A stretch of 64,000 nt of DNA from SZAS-79 sp965279075 (GCA_965279075.1 CBDIHI010000009.1:310001-374000), one strand, 5' to 3'; positions 51,018 through 59,766 are shown, numbered from the stretch's first letter. The notes: generated by a model not told the origin, from the letters alone. Made by a program: numbers and translations.

Positions 51018-52556
51018 GTGAGCCGCCTGCTTCGACTGCTGCGCATCGCCTCCGTGGGACTGCGGTTCGGCCTGCACGAGTTCGCGCCGCCGGGCCGCGT
51101 GCGCTGGCTGCTGGCCCTCCTGGGGGCCCGCCGCGACGAGCCGCGCGGGGCGCGACTGCGCGGCGCGCTCGAAGCCCTCGGGCCCATCTTCGTCAAGTTC
51201 GGGCAGGTGCTTTCCACCCGCCGGGACCTGCTGCCGCAAGACCTCGCCGACGAGCTGGCGAAGCTCCAGGACCAGGTGCCGCCGTTCCCTTCGGACCAGG
51301 CGGCTGCGGAAATCGAGCGCTCGCTCGGGCGGCCGATCAGCTCGGTGTTCGCGTCCTTCGAACGCGATCCGGTGGCGAGCGCCTCGATCGCGCAGGTCCA
51401 CCTCGGCACGCTGGCCGAAGGGCCGCACGCGGGCTGCGAAGTCGCCGTCAAGGTGCTGCGTCCCGACGTCGAGTCGATCATCGCGCGCGACGTCGCGTTG
51501 CTCGAAACGGCCGCCGGCCTCGTCGAGAGGCTCTGGGCCGACGGGCGGAGGCTGAAGCCGCGCGAGGTGGTGGCCGAGTTCGCCAAGCACCTCGAGGACG
51601 AGCTCGACCTCATGCGCGAGGCGGCCAACGCCAGCCAGCTGCGCCGCAACTTCGCCGGCTCGAGGCTCCTGCTGGTCCCCGAGGTGTACTGGGACTACTG
51701 CTCGCAGCGAGTGATGGTGATGGAGCGGATGCGCGGCACGCCGGTGTCGCAGATCGAAGTCATGCGCGAAAAAGGCGTCGACATCCCGCTGCTCGCGCGC
51801 TCGGGCGTCGAGATCTTCTTCACGCAGGTGTTCCGCGACGGGTTTTTCCACGCCGACATGCATCCCGGCAACATCTTCGTCGCCACGGAGGGCGAAGCGC
51901 GCGGCGCCTACATTGCGCTCGATTTCGGCATCATGGGCACGCTCACCGAAGTCGACAAGAACTACCTCGCGCAGAATTTCCTCGCCTTCTTCAACCGCGA
52001 CTACACGCGCGTGGCGCAGGCCCACCTCGATGCGGGCTGGGTGCCTCCCGAGACGCGCGTCGACGAGTTCGAGGCCGCGATCCGCGCGGTCTGCGAGCCG
52101 ATCTTCGCGCGGCCGCTGAAGGAGATCTACTTCGGCCGGCTGCTCCTGCGCCTGTTCCAGACCTCGCGCCGCTTCAACGTCGAGATCCAGCCGCAGCTCG
52201 TGCTGCTGCAGAAGACGTTGCTCAACATCGAGGGCCTCGGGCGCCAGCTCGATCCCGACCTCGACCTGTGGAAGACCGCCAAGCCCTACCTCGAGCGCTG
52301 GATGGTCGACCAGGTCGGTTGGCGTGCCCTGGTGCGCAGCGTGAAACGCGAGGCGCCGTACTGGGCCGCGACGCTGCCGCAGCTGCCCCGCCTGATGCAC
52401 CGGCTGCTGGCGGACGAGCATGCGCTCAAGCTCGAGCGCGCGTTCGAGGCGCTGCATGCCCAGAACCGGCGTCGCAACCGGCTGCTGGCCGGGATGCTCG
52501 CGGTCGCCGCGGTGTGGGTCGCCGTGCAGGCCTGGGCAGTCTTCAAGGTTCTCTAG
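51018..52556 (+). CDS. ubiB: UbiB atypical kinase-like protein
   Basis: 512 residues from the GTG at 51018, 7 bp after ubiJ. ABC1/ADCK family: LGPIFVKFGQVLSTRRDLLP (KxGQ motif), ASIAQVHLGTL (A-rich loop), EVAVKVLRP (Lys), HADMHPGNIFV and LDFGIMG. The C-terminus has a hydrophobic helix (RNRLLAGMLAVAAVWVAVQ) as a membrane anchor. Required for ubiquinone synthesis, probably as an ATPase/lipid extraction factor. Confidence 0.95.
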   Translation: MSRLLRLLRIASVGLRFGLHEFAPPGRVRWLLALLGARRDEPRGARLRGALEALGPIFVKFGQVLSTRRDLLPQDLADELAKLQDQVPPFPSDQAAAEIERSLGRPISSVFASFERDPVASASIAQVHLGTLAEGPHAGCEVAVKVLRPDVESIIARDVALLETAAGLVERLWADGRRLKPREVVAEFAKHLEDELDLMREAANASQLRRNFAGSRLLLVPEVYWDYCSQRVMVMERMRGTPVSQIEVMREKGVDIPLLARSGVEIFFTQVFRDGFFHADMHPGNIFVATEGEARGAYIALDFGIMGTLTEVDKNYLAQNFLAFFNRDYTRVAQAHLDAGWVPPETRVDEFEAAIRAVCEPIFARPLKEIYFGRLLLRLFQTSRRFNVEIQPQLVLLQKTLLNIEGLGRQLDPDLDLWKTAKPYLERWMVDQVGWRALVRSVKREAPYWAATLPQLPRLMHRLLADEHALKLERAFEALHAQNRRRNRLLAGMLAVAAVWVAVQAWAVFKVL

Positions 52557-52557
52557 C

Positions 52558-53151
52558 GTGGCGCAGGACAGCTCGAAGCCGGACTTCTGGGACACGCGCT
52601 ACCGCGGCAACGTGACGCCGTGGGATGCGCACGGCGTGCCGGCCGCATTCGCCGCGTGGGTGGCGCGGCAGGACGCGAAGGCGCACGTGCTGATCCCCGG
52701 CTGCGGGACCGGCTACGAGGTTCGCATTCTCGCGGCGCAGGGCCACGACGTACTGGCGATCGACTTCAGCGCGGCCGCGGTCGAGGCGGCGCGGCAGGAG
52801 CTGGGCGGCCTGGCGGACCGGGTGCGCCAGGCCGACTTCTTTACCGTGGACGGCGGGCCGTTCGACGCAGTTTACGAGCGCGCATTCCTGTGCGCGCTGC
52901 CGAGAGGCTTGTGGGAAGACTGGGCGCGGCGGATCGCGGCGCTGGTGCGTCCGGGCGGCGTGCTCGCGGGATTTTTCTTTTTCGACGACAACGCCAAGGG
53001 CCCGCCTTTCGGCATCGCGCCCGCGGCGCTCGATGCCTTCCTGTCGCCGGCTTTCGAGCGGATCGAGGACGCGTCGGTGCCGGAAGGCGAATCGATCCCC
53101 ATTTTCAAGGACAAGGAACGCTGGCAGGTGTGGCGGCGCAAGCCGGCCTAG
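52558..53151 (+). CDS. thiopurine S-methyltransferase-like SAM methyltransferase
   Basis: 197 residues, GTG start next to the ubiB stop. KPDFWDTRYRGNVTPWD is the TPMT-family opening, and VLIPGCGTGYEVRILAAQGHDVLAID is the SAM site. AFLCALPRGLWEDWARRI follows. Members methylate sulfur, selenium or tellurium compounds or other acceptors; the substrate is not predictable. Confidence 0.87.
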   Translation: MAQDSSKPDFWDTRYRGNVTPWDAHGVPAAFAAWVARQDAKAHVLIPGCGTGYEVRILAAQGHDVLAIDFSAAAVEAARQELGGLADRVRQADFFTVDGGPFDAVYERAFLCALPRGLWEDWARRIAALVRPGGVLAGFFFFDDNAKGPPFGIAPAALDAFLSPAFERIEDASVPEGESIPIFKDKERWQVWRRKPA

Positions 53152-53160
53152 AATGCGCTG

Positions 53161-54258
53161 ATGCGCGCCTCCCCGCTCGCCCGGTACCTGTTCCTCGCGT
53201 ACGTCCTGCTCGTCGTCTACGCGACGCTGTACCCGTTCTCCGGATGGCGCGATTCCGGGATCCCCGCCTTCGAGTACCTGGCCGCATCGCGCCCGCGCTA
53301 CCTCACCGGCTTCGACCTCGCGGCCAACGTGCTGGGTTACGTCCCCTACGGCTGGCTCGCCGTGCTGGCGCTGCATCCGGGCCTGCGCGGGCCGGCGGCG
53401 TTCGGCGCTGCGCTCGCGTCGGGGACGGCGCTGACGCTGGTGCTCGAGGCCGCCCAGACCTTCCTTCCGTCGCGCTTCGCCTCGAACGTGGACGTCGCCT
53501 GCAACCTGGCAGGGGCCGGCCTCGGCGCGCTGCTCGGATTGCGCAGCATAGGCTGGCTGCTGGGCGAAGGCCCGCTGCTGCGTTGGCGCGCGCGCGACGT
53601 GCTGCCGGGCGCACGGGCCGATGCGGGCCTCGTGCTGCTCACCTTGTGGCTCGCGACGCAGCTGAACCCCGCGAGCCTGCTGTTCGGCGCGGGCGACCTG
53701 CGGGACCTGTTCCGCCAGCCGGCGGGAAGCGCCTACGAGGCCGACGTCTTCGTCGCGATCGAGGCCCTGACCGCGGCCTGCAACCTCGTCGCGGTGGGCC
53801 TGACCGCCTCGGCGCTCCTCGCGCCCGGCGCGCCGCTTCTGCGCACGCTCGCCGCGCTGTTCGGCCTCGCGCTGCTGGTGAAGGCGGGGGCCTTCGCGAT
53901 CCTGCGTCAGGCCGAGGACGCGATGCTGTGGCTCACGCCGGGTGCCCTGATCGGGCTGGCGACGGGGTTGCCGGTGCTGTTCGCCGCCGCGACGCTGCCG
54001 CGGACCGTGCGCCTCGCGCTCGCAGCCATGCTGCTGATGGGCGCCACGGTGATGGTGAACCTCGCGCCCGCCAACCCTTACTTCGCGTCGATGCTGGCCG
54101 TGTGGGCACAGGGGCATTTCCTCAACTTCAACGGGCTCACGCGGCTGCTGTCCTCGCTGTGGCCGTTCGCCGCGCTGCTGTACCTGATCCTGCTGGTGGC
54201 GCCGCAGGGCGAATCGCGCAGGGGCGACTCGTTGGGAAGCGACCCTGGCGGCGGGTAA
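53161..54258 (+). CDS. VanZ-family polytopic membrane protein
   Basis: 365 residues with about 8-10 membrane helices. The N-terminal half is a VanZ-like domain: YLFLAYVLLVVYATLYPFSGW, FDLAANVLGYVPYGWLAVLAL and LEAAQTFLPSRFASNVDVACNLAGAGLGALLG (the conserved E-Q and D-x-N elements). The C-terminal half is further helices of unknown role. VanZ confers low teicoplanin resistance in some Gram-positives; the role here is unknown and probably not resistance. Confidence 0.85.
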   Translation: MRASPLARYLFLAYVLLVVYATLYPFSGWRDSGIPAFEYLAASRPRYLTGFDLAANVLGYVPYGWLAVLALHPGLRGPAAFGAALASGTALTLVLEAAQTFLPSRFASNVDVACNLAGAGLGALLGLRSIGWLLGEGPLLRWRARDVLPGARADAGLVLLTLWLATQLNPASLLFGAGDLRDLFRQPAGSAYEADVFVAIEALTAACNLVAVGLTASALLAPGAPLLRTLAALFGLALLVKAGAFAILRQAEDAMLWLTPGALIGLATGLPVLFAAATLPRTVRLALAAMLLMGATVMVNLAPANPYFASMLAVWAQGHFLNFNGLTRLLSSLWPFAALLYLILLVAPQGESRRGDSLGSDPGGG

Positions 54259-54261
54259 AAT
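54232..54261 (+). promoter_or_regulatory. candidate promoter (TTGGGA-18-TAAAAT) for ferredoxin and downstream genes
   Basis: TTGGGA at 54232-54237 and TAAAAT at 54256-54261, spacer 18 bp, with the -10 overlapping the VanZ-like stop codon. The -10 sits in the 14-mer GGTAAAATAGCGCC that also precedes yqgE. Confidence 0.4.
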
Positions 54262-54288
54262 AGCGCCTTCTCCAGCGGCGGCTTCCCC

Positions 54289-54597
54289 ATGTCCTATTAC
54301 GAGCGGCACGTGTTCTTCTGCTGCAACCAGCGCGACGGCGAGCGCGAATCCTGCAACCCCAAGGGCGCCTCCGACCTGCGCGACTACGCCAAGAAGCGCG
54401 TCAAGGAGCTCGGCCTCGCGGGCGAGGGCAAGGTGCGCATCAACCAGGCCGGGTGCCTCGACCGCTGCGAGGAAGGCCCCGTCATGGTGGTGTACCCCGA
54501 GGCGGTCTGGTACACGTACGTCGACCGCAGCGACGTCGACGAGATCATCGACGAGCACGTGAAGAACGGCCGGGTCGTCGATCGCCTGAAGATCTGA
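54289..54597 (+). CDS. thioredoxin-like [2Fe-2S] ferredoxin
   Basis: 102 residues. Cluster ligands are C11 or C12 in FFCCNQRDGERESC, the Cys at its end, and C56/C60 in GCLDRCEEGP, the layout of the thioredoxin-fold 2Fe-2S ferredoxin family (CX10-12C...CX3C). VMVVYPEAVWYTYV is the family strand. Partner unknown. Its TGA overlaps the ATG of the following hydrolase. Confidence 0.92.
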   Translation: MSYYERHVFFCCNQRDGERESCNPKGASDLRDYAKKRVKELGLAGEGKVRINQAGCLDRCEEGPVMVVYPEAVWYTYVDRSDVDEIIDEHVKNGRVVDRLKI

Positions 54598-55205
54598 TGC
54601 GCGCCTCCACGCGCCGCGAGTTCGTGGCCGGCCCGGCCGGCCGCATCGAATGCGCCATCGACGTGCCGGACGACCACCGCGGTGTCGCGCTGGTCGCCCA
54701 CCCGCATCCGCTCTACGGCGGCACGCTCGACAACAAGGTGGTGCAGACGCTCGCGCGCAGCTTCGTCGAGCTGGGCTATGCGGCCGTGCGCCCGAATTTC
54801 CGCGGCGTAGGCGGGACGGAGGGCGTCCACGACGAGGGCCGCGGCGAGCTCGAGGACCTGGCGGCAGTGCTCGCCTGGGCGCAGGCGCAGTTCGGTGACG
54901 GTCCTCCGGTACTGGCGGGCTTTTCGTTCGGCTCCTTCGTGCAGACGCACCTCGCGCAGCGCGTGGCGCCGGAGCGCATGGTCCTGGTCGGCGTGGCGGT
55001 GAAGCGCTTCGACGCGCGCCCCGTGCCCGCCGGAACGCTGGTGATCCACGGCGAGGTCGACGAGACCGTTTTGCTGGCGGATGTCCTCGACTGGGCGCGC
55101 CCGCAGGACCTGCCGGTGATCGTCGTGCCCGGCGCGGACCATTTCTTCCACCAGCGGCTCAACGTCCTGCGCTCGATCGTGCAATCGAACTGGCGCGGGC
55201 GATGA
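54597..55205 (+). CDS. alpha/beta-hydrolase family protein
   Basis: 202 residues from the ATG at 54597. HPHPLYGGTLDNKVV is the family opening, RPNFRGVGGTEG precedes, and GFSFGSFV is the nucleophile elbow (GxSxG); HGEVDETV and GADHFFH carry the Asp and His. This resembles dienelactone-hydrolase-like short hydrolases common in proteobacteria. Substrate unknown. It overlaps the next gene by 4 bp. Confidence 0.88.
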   Translation: MRASTRREFVAGPAGRIECAIDVPDDHRGVALVAHPHPLYGGTLDNKVVQTLARSFVELGYAAVRPNFRGVGGTEGVHDEGRGELEDLAAVLAWAQAQFGDGPPVLAGFSFGSFVQTHLAQRVAPERMVLVGVAVKRFDARPVPAGTLVIHGEVDETVLLADVLDWARPQDLPVIVVPGADHFFHQRLNVLRSIVQSNWRGR

Positions 55206-56116
55206 GCGCCGCCGTGCTGTCGGTCGCGGGCCTGCGCAAGCGCTACGGGTCCGAGGACGTCGTCGCCGGGATCGACTTCGACGTGCAGGCGGGCGAGTGC
55301 TTCGGCCTGCTCGGTCCCAACGGCGCCGGCAAGACGACGACGCTCAAATTGTGCCTCGGCCTGATCGAGCCCGACGCCGGCACGATCCGCCTGCTCGACC
55401 GGGCTGTGCCCGGCGAGGCGCGCGAGGCGCGCCAGCGCGTCGGCGTGGTGCCGCAGTTCGACAACCTCGACCCGGACTTCAGCGCGCGGGAAAACCTGCA
55501 GGTGTACGGGCGTTACTTCGGCATGAAGAAGGCCGACATCGACGCCCGCATCCCGCAACTGCTCGAGTTCGCGGGCCTCTCGGGGCGCGAAGGCTCGAAG
55601 ATCCAGACGCTGTCCGGCGGCATGAAGCGGCGCCTGACGATGGCGCGCGCGCTGGTCAACGACCCGGAGGTCGTGTTCCTCGACGAGCCCACCACCGGCC
55701 TCGACCCGCAGGCGCGCCACCTGATCTGGGAGCGCCTCAAGGGCCTCAGGCAGGAGGGCAAGACGCTGCTCCTGACGACCCATTTCCTCGAGGAGGCCGA
55801 GCGGCTGTGCTCGCGCCTCGTGATCATGGACCACGGCCGCATCATCGCGCTGGGCTCGCCGCGCGAGCTGATCGCCAGGCACATCGAGCCGCACGTGGTC
55901 GAGGTGCACGGGCCGGGCTTCGAGGCCTGGGCGGAAAAGGCGCGGCCGCTCGCCGGCCGCATGGAAATCGTCGGCGAGACCGCGTTCTGCTACGCCAACG
56001 ACGAGGAGCCGGTGGTCGCCAGCCTCAAGGCGGAACCCGAACTCATCTACCTGCACCGCCCGGCGAACCTCGAGGACGTGTTCCTCAAGCTGACCGGCCG
56101 GGACCTCAGGGATTGA
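55202..56116 (+). CDS. ABC transporter ATP-binding protein (NodI/DrrA type)
   Basis: 304 residues. Walker A GPNGAGKTTT (38-47), Q-loop PQFDNLD, signature LSGGMKRRL, Walker B VVFLDEPTTGLDP and H-loop TTHFLEEAE. The C-terminal extension after residue 230 is typical of DrrA/NodI exporters. It overlaps the hydrolase and lies 2 bp before its permease. Cargo unknown; NodI-like similarity does not imply Nod-factor export. Confidence 0.92.
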   Translation: MSAAVLSVAGLRKRYGSEDVVAGIDFDVQAGECFGLLGPNGAGKTTTLKLCLGLIEPDAGTIRLLDRAVPGEAREARQRVGVVPQFDNLDPDFSARENLQVYGRYFGMKKADIDARIPQLLEFAGLSGREGSKIQTLSGGMKRRLTMARALVNDPEVVFLDEPTTGLDPQARHLIWERLKGLRQEGKTLLLTTHFLEEAERLCSRLVIMDHGRIIALGSPRELIARHIEPHVVEVHGPGFEAWAEKARPLAGRMEIVGETAFCYANDEEPVVASLKAEPELIYLHRPANLEDVFLKLTGRDLRD

Positions 56117-56118
56117 GG

Positions 56119-56904
56119 ATGGCTTCGCGTCTCTTCGCCGCGCCGGAACTGTCGCTGCGCTTCATCCATGTCTGGAGCCGCAACCTCCTCGTCTGGAGGA
56201 AGCTCGCGATCCCCTCGATGCTCGGCAACCTCGCCGACCCGATGATCTTCCTGTTCGGCCTCGGCTACGGCCTGGGCGCGATGATGCCGGCGGTGCAGGG
56301 CGTCTCGTACGTGACCTTCCTCGCCGGCGGCATGGTGGTGTCGAGCACGATGTACGCCGCCACGTTCGAGGCGATGTACTCGGCGTTCTCGCGCATGCAC
56401 CAGCAGAAGACCTGGGAGGGGATCCTCAATGCGCCGATATTGCTCGAGGACGTGGTCCTCGGCGAGCTGGTGTGGGCCATGACCAAGGCCACGCTGTCCG
56501 GGGTGTCGATCCTCGTCGTGGTGACGGTGCTGGGGGTCGCATCGCCCAGCTACGCGCTGGCCGTGCTGCCGGTCATCGTGGTGACGGGCCTCGCGTTCGC
56601 CGCGGTGGGTCTCGCGATGAATGCGCTGGCGCCGAACTACGACTTCTTCATGTACTACTTCACGCTGGTGATCACGCCCACGTCGCTGTTGTCGGGCGTG
56701 TTCTTCCCGATCGACCAGCTGCCCGCGGCGCTGCAGGCCGCGGCGGCGGTGCTGCCCCTGTACCACGCGGTGTCCCTGGCGAGGCCGTTGATGCTGGGCG
56801 AGGTCCCGACGGGCATCCTGCTGCACCTGGCGGTCCCGCTCGGCTATGCTGCCGTCGGGTTCTACGTCGCGCTGGTGCTTACGCGCCGCCGGCTGCTGAA
56901 GTAG
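56119..56904 (+). CDS. ABC-2 type permease (NodJ-like)
   Basis: 261 residues from the ATG at 56119, six predicted helices. MIFLFGLGYGLGAMM, SYVTFLAGGMVVSSTMYAATFE, LNAPILLEDVVLGELVWAM and LLSGVFFPIDQLPA are ABC-2 permease motifs of the NodJ group. It forms an exporter with the preceding ATPase. Substrate unknown. Confidence 0.92.
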   Translation: MASRLFAAPELSLRFIHVWSRNLLVWRKLAIPSMLGNLADPMIFLFGLGYGLGAMMPAVQGVSYVTFLAGGMVVSSTMYAATFEAMYSAFSRMHQQKTWEGILNAPILLEDVVLGELVWAMTKATLSGVSILVVVTVLGVASPSYALAVLPVIVVTGLAFAAVGLAMNALAPNYDFFMYYFTLVITPTSLLSGVFFPIDQLPAALQAAAAVLPLYHAVSLARPLMLGEVPTGILLHLAVPLGYAAVGFYVALVLTRRRLLK

Positions 56905-56913
56905 GGGACGGGC

Positions 56914-57327
56914 ATGCTCTGGGTCAAGGCGCTGCACATCATATTCATGGTCACCTGGTTCGCCGGGCTGTTCTACCTGCCGCGCCTGTTCGTCTACCAC
57001 GCGCAGAGCGCGGACCTCCCGTCCATCGAGCGCTTCAAGGTGATGGAGAGGAAGCTCTACTACGGCATCATGGCGCCCGGCGCGGTGCTGACGATCGTGT
57101 TCGGCGTGTGGCTGTGGCTGGGCTGGGGATTCTCCGGCGGCTGGCTGCACGCGAAGCTCGCGCTGGTGGCGGTGCTCGTCGCCTACCATCTGTGGTGCGG
57201 CAAGCTCCTCGTCGACTTCAAGCACGACCGGAACACGAAGGGCCACGTGTGGTTCCGCTGGTTCAACGAGTTCCCGGTCCTCGTCCTCTTCGCCGTGGTG
57301 ATCCTCGTTGTCGTCAAACCCTTCTGA
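56914..57327 (+). CDS. hemJ: protoporphyrinogen IX oxidase HemJ
   Basis: 137-residue inner-membrane protein of the HemJ/UPF0093 family: WVKALHIIFMVTWFAGLFYLPRLFVYHA with the conserved His, and KLALVAVLVAYHLWCGKLLVDFK with the second conserved His. Four membrane helices. Oxidises protoporphyrinogen IX in bacteria lacking HemG or HemY. The 3' end overlaps the methyltransferase by 20 bp. Confidence 0.9.
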   Translation: MLWVKALHIIFMVTWFAGLFYLPRLFVYHAQSADLPSIERFKVMERKLYYGIMAPGAVLTIVFGVWLWLGWGFSGGWLHAKLALVAVLVAYHLWCGKLLVDFKHDRNTKGHVWFRWFNEFPVLVLFAVVILVVVKPF

Positions 57328-58456
57328 GGCGTTCTTCGCCAGCAGTCCCCGCGGGCTCGAAGCGCTGCTCGCGGACGAGCTGCGCGAGCTGGGCGCGGCG
57401 GACGTGGCGCTCGCCCCCGGCGGCGTGTCGTTCTCCGGGTCGTGGGAGACCTGTTACAAGGCGAACTTCCATTCGCGGATCGCTTCGCGCATCCTGTGGC
57501 GGATTTCCGCGTTTGAGTATGCCGGCGAGGAGGACGTCTACGCCGCGGCCCGCAAGGTCCCGTGGGGTTCGTTCTTCACGGTCGATCGCACGCTCCGGGT
57601 CAACCTGACCGCGATCAAGAGCCCGCTCAAGAGCCTCGACTTCACGACGCTGCGCGTGAAGGACGCGGTCTGCGACCGGTTCCGGGAGGAGGTCGGCAGC
57701 CGGCCGAACATCGAGCGCCTCGAGCCGGACGTGCGCGTGCACTGCTTCCTCGAGCACGCCAAGGGCACCTTCTACCTCGACACCTCGGGCGAACCCCTCT
57801 TCAAGCGCGGCTGGCGACGGTCCGCGGTGGAGGCGCCGCTGCGGGAGAACCTCGCCGCCGGCATCATCAAGCTGACCGGCTGGAAGTTCGACGAGCCGCT
57901 GTTCGACCCGATGTGCGGCGGCGGCACGCTGCTGATCGAGGCCGCCGCCCTGGCGCTCAACGAACCGCCGGGCGCAGGGCGCAACTTCGGCTTCGAGAAG
58001 CTGCTGACCTTCGACCTCAAGGCCTGGAACCGCGTGAAGGACGGCCGCCCGCCCAGGAACAAGATCCGCCCGGCGCTCTTCGCCAGCGACATCGAACAGC
58101 GCGCGGTCGACAGCGCGAAGAAGAACCTGATGGCCTCGGGTTTCTGGGACCTCGTCCGCCTGCAGCGCGCCGACGTGCTGCGCGTCGAGGCGCCGGCCCC
58201 GGCCGGCGTCATGGTCGCCAACCCGCCGTACGGCGAGCGGTTGTCCGACCGGGAGCAGCTGGGCGAGTTCTACCCGCAGCTCGGCAATGCGCTGAAACAG
58301 CGCTTCGCCGGCTGGCGCTGCCATTTCTTCACGTCGGACCTCCGCATGGCCAAGATGATCCGGCTGTCGCCGAGCAAGCGCGTGCCGCTCTTCAACGGCG
58401 CGCTGGAGTGCCGGCTGTTCGAGTTCGTGGTGGTGGCGGGGTCGAACCGGAAGTAA
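57308..58456 (+). CDS. rlmL: THUMP-domain rRNA methyltransferase (RlmL-type)
   Basis: 382 residues from a TTG at 57308. The N-terminal THUMP region (FFASSPRGLEALLADELRELGA and CYKANFHSRIASRILWRI) is followed by a methyltransferase domain with FDPMCGGGTLLIEAA (SAM loop) and MVANPPYGERL (N-P-P-Y, the exocyclic-amino methyl site). This matches the RlmL half that makes m2G2445 in 23S rRNA; the RlmK half of E. coli RlmKL is absent. Convergent with the GFA gene. Confidence 0.88.
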   Translation: MSSNPSEAFFASSPRGLEALLADELRELGAADVALAPGGVSFSGSWETCYKANFHSRIASRILWRISAFEYAGEEDVYAAARKVPWGSFFTVDRTLRVNLTAIKSPLKSLDFTTLRVKDAVCDRFREEVGSRPNIERLEPDVRVHCFLEHAKGTFYLDTSGEPLFKRGWRRSAVEAPLRENLAAGIIKLTGWKFDEPLFDPMCGGGTLLIEAAALALNEPPGAGRNFGFEKLLTFDLKAWNRVKDGRPPRNKIRPALFASDIEQRAVDSAKKNLMASGFWDLVRLQRADVLRVEAPAPAGVMVANPPYGERLSDREQLGEFYPQLGNALKQRFAGWRCHFFTSDLRMAKMIRLSPSKRVPLFNGALECRLFEFVVVAGSNRK

Positions 58457-58460
58457 CGGC

Positions 58461-58964
58461 TCAGGCGCCGCTGGCGGCGCTCTTCGCGAGCAGCGCGCTC
58501 CTGCGTGCGAGGCTTTCCGGGGGCCAGTAGAAATTCCGGTCGTAGTACCCCGGCACCGACGGCATGCCTGGGGGCAGGACGACCCAGGGTTGCTTGGACG
58601 CGGTGAAGATATGGAGGTCCGGCGGCAGGTGGTCCGGCTGGTCCAGCGTGCCCACCCGCACGAAGCGCACGAGCGGACCGGCTCCGGCGTAATTGCTCCA
58701 CAGCGCGATCCGGCACTTGGGACAGCGGGCGATCTTCTGGCCTTTTCCGCTCTCCGACGGGGTATCGACGATTTCGGGCTCGCCCGCCAGCAGCGTCACG
58801 CGGTCGGCCTCGATCATGGCGTTCAGCGCATACGAGGCGCCGCTGGCCCGCTGGCACCAGCGGCAGTGGCAGCAATGCACGAAGAGCGGTGCGCTTGCGA
58901 GCTGGTAGCGTACGGTTCGGCAGTCGCAGCCCCCTTCGAGCGGGTACAGGTCTGGTGGCGGCAT
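58461..58964 (-). CDS. GFA-family (Mss4-like) zinc protein
   Basis: 167 residues. Zinc ligands are CDC, HCCHCRWC and CPKC, the glutathione-dependent formaldehyde-activating (GFA) fold. Many family members are annotated as glutathione-formaldehyde enzymes without proof; function is uncertain. It lies 17 bp downstream of arfB on the same strand. Confidence 0.85.
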   Translation of the reverse strand: MPPPDLYPLEGGCDCRTVRYQLASAPLFVHCCHCRWCQRASGASYALNAMIEADRVTLLAGEPEIVDTPSESGKGQKIARCPKCRIALWSNYAGAGPLVRFVRVGTLDQPDHLPPDLHIFTASKQPWVVLPPGMPSVPGYYDRNFYWPPESLARRSALLAKSAASGA

Positions 58965-58981
58965 ACGATTCTCCTCCCGGG

Positions 58982-59389
58982 TCAGTCGACGACCTTGCCC
59001 CGCAGCGCCTTGATTTTCCCGCGCAGGACCTTGCCCTCGACGCGCTTGCGTTTCGCGCTGCGGCTGGGCTTGGTCGGCCGGCGCTTCTTGGGCACGAAGG
59101 CCGCCCCGCGGACCAGCTCGTGGAGGCGCTCGAGCGCCTCCGCCCGGTTCATGTCCTGGCTGCGGTGCTGCTGGGCCTTGATGACGACGATCCCGGTGCG
59201 GGTGATGCGCTGGTCGGAGAGCCGCAGCAGCCGCTCCTTGACCGAGTCCGGCAGCGACGAGGCGCGCACGTCGAACCGCAGGTGGATCGCGTTGGAGACC
59301 TTGTTTACGTTCTGGCCCCCCGCACCCTGCGCGCGCACGGCGGTGATCTCGACCTCGCTCTCGGGGATGAGGATGTCGTCGTCCTGCAT
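58982..59389 (-). CDS. arfB: alternative ribosome-rescue factor B (peptidyl-tRNA hydrolase)
   Basis: 135 residues from the ATG at 59389. RF1-like catalytic GGQ in RAQGAGGQNVNKVSNAIHL, followed by a Lys/Arg-rich C-terminal tail (KKRRPTKPSRSAKRKR) that enters the empty mRNA channel of stalled ribosomes. This is the ArfB/YaeJ layout. It begins 5 bp after the small gene upstream, so they are probably co-transcribed. Confidence 0.93.
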   Translation of the reverse strand: MQDDDILIPESEVEITAVRAQGAGGQNVNKVSNAIHLRFDVRASSLPDSVKERLLRLSDQRITRTGIVVIKAQQHRSQDMNRAEALERLHELVRGAAFVPKKRRPTKPSRSAKRKRVEGKVLRGKIKALRGKVVD

Positions 59390-59394
59390 GGTCC

Positions 59395-59673
59395 CTACTT
59401 CGCCTTGCTCTCCATGCCTTTCTTCAGGAGCTCGGCAACGACGGCGTTGAGGTCGCCCTCGCGGGCCTCGGCGAGCTTGTGGAGCTTCGCCACCAGTTCC
59501 TCGTTCAGCTTCACGGCGAACGGCACGAGGCCCGCCGCGCGGTCGAGCTCGCGCTGCTCGCGCCGGCTGGGCGCGGCGGCGGGGGCCTTGCCAAACGCGC
59601 CGCCCGCGCCGGGGACGCCGGCCTGGGGCTTCAGGCGCAGGCCCTTGAGTTTCTCGAGATCGGTCTTCTTCAT
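59395..59673 (-). CDS. small ribbon-helix-helix-like protein of unknown function
   Basis: 92 residues. The N-terminus is Ala/Gly/Pro-rich; the C-terminal 40 residues (VPFAVKLNEELVAKLHKLAEAR then LNAVVAELLKKGM) have the strand-helix-helix pattern of an RHH DNA-binding domain. AGAGGTG precedes the ATG. The upstream 60 bp are AT-rich with a direct repeat, and a 19-bp palindrome lies 75 bp upstream. It may regulate itself and arfB. Function unproven. Confidence 0.6.
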   Translation of the reverse strand: MKKTDLEKLKGLRLKPQAGVPGAGGAFGKAPAAAPSRREQRELDRAAGLVPFAVKLNEELVAKLHKLAEAREGDLNAVVAELLKKGMESKAK

Positions 59674-59686
59674 GCAACACCTCTGA

Positions 59687-59707
59687 ATTTCAAAGATTTA
59701 TTTCAAA
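59687..59707 (-). repeat. direct repeat upstream of the small RHH-like gene
   Basis: ATTTCAAA at 59687-59694 and again at 59700-59707 (plus-strand reading), period 13 bp, in an unusually AT-rich pocket just before the small gene's start. Confidence 0.4.
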
Positions 59708-59747
59708 AGTCGGCTACTGGAGCGGCTTTCCGGCCAATCCCGATAGT

Positions 59748-59766
59748 GTTTTTGTAATACAAAAAC
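59748..59766. repeat. 19-bp perfect palindrome GTTTTTGTA-A-TACAAAAAC
   Basis: Perfect 9-bp arms around one base. It lies 75 bp before the small RHH-like gene and just below the pilU terminator hairpin, where it also supplies the T-run on the minus strand. It may be an operator for the RHH-like protein, part of the terminator, or both. Confidence 0.5.

Noticed and set aside
53161..54258. VanZ-type glycopeptide resistance gene
   Set aside because: Only the VanZ-like membrane domain is shared; there is no van cluster, and glycopeptides do not cross Gram-negative outer membranes well.
55202..56904. Nod-factor export system (NodIJ)
   Set aside because: The ATPase and permease resemble NodI/NodJ, but such pairs are widespread exporters in betaproteobacteria and no nod genes are present.
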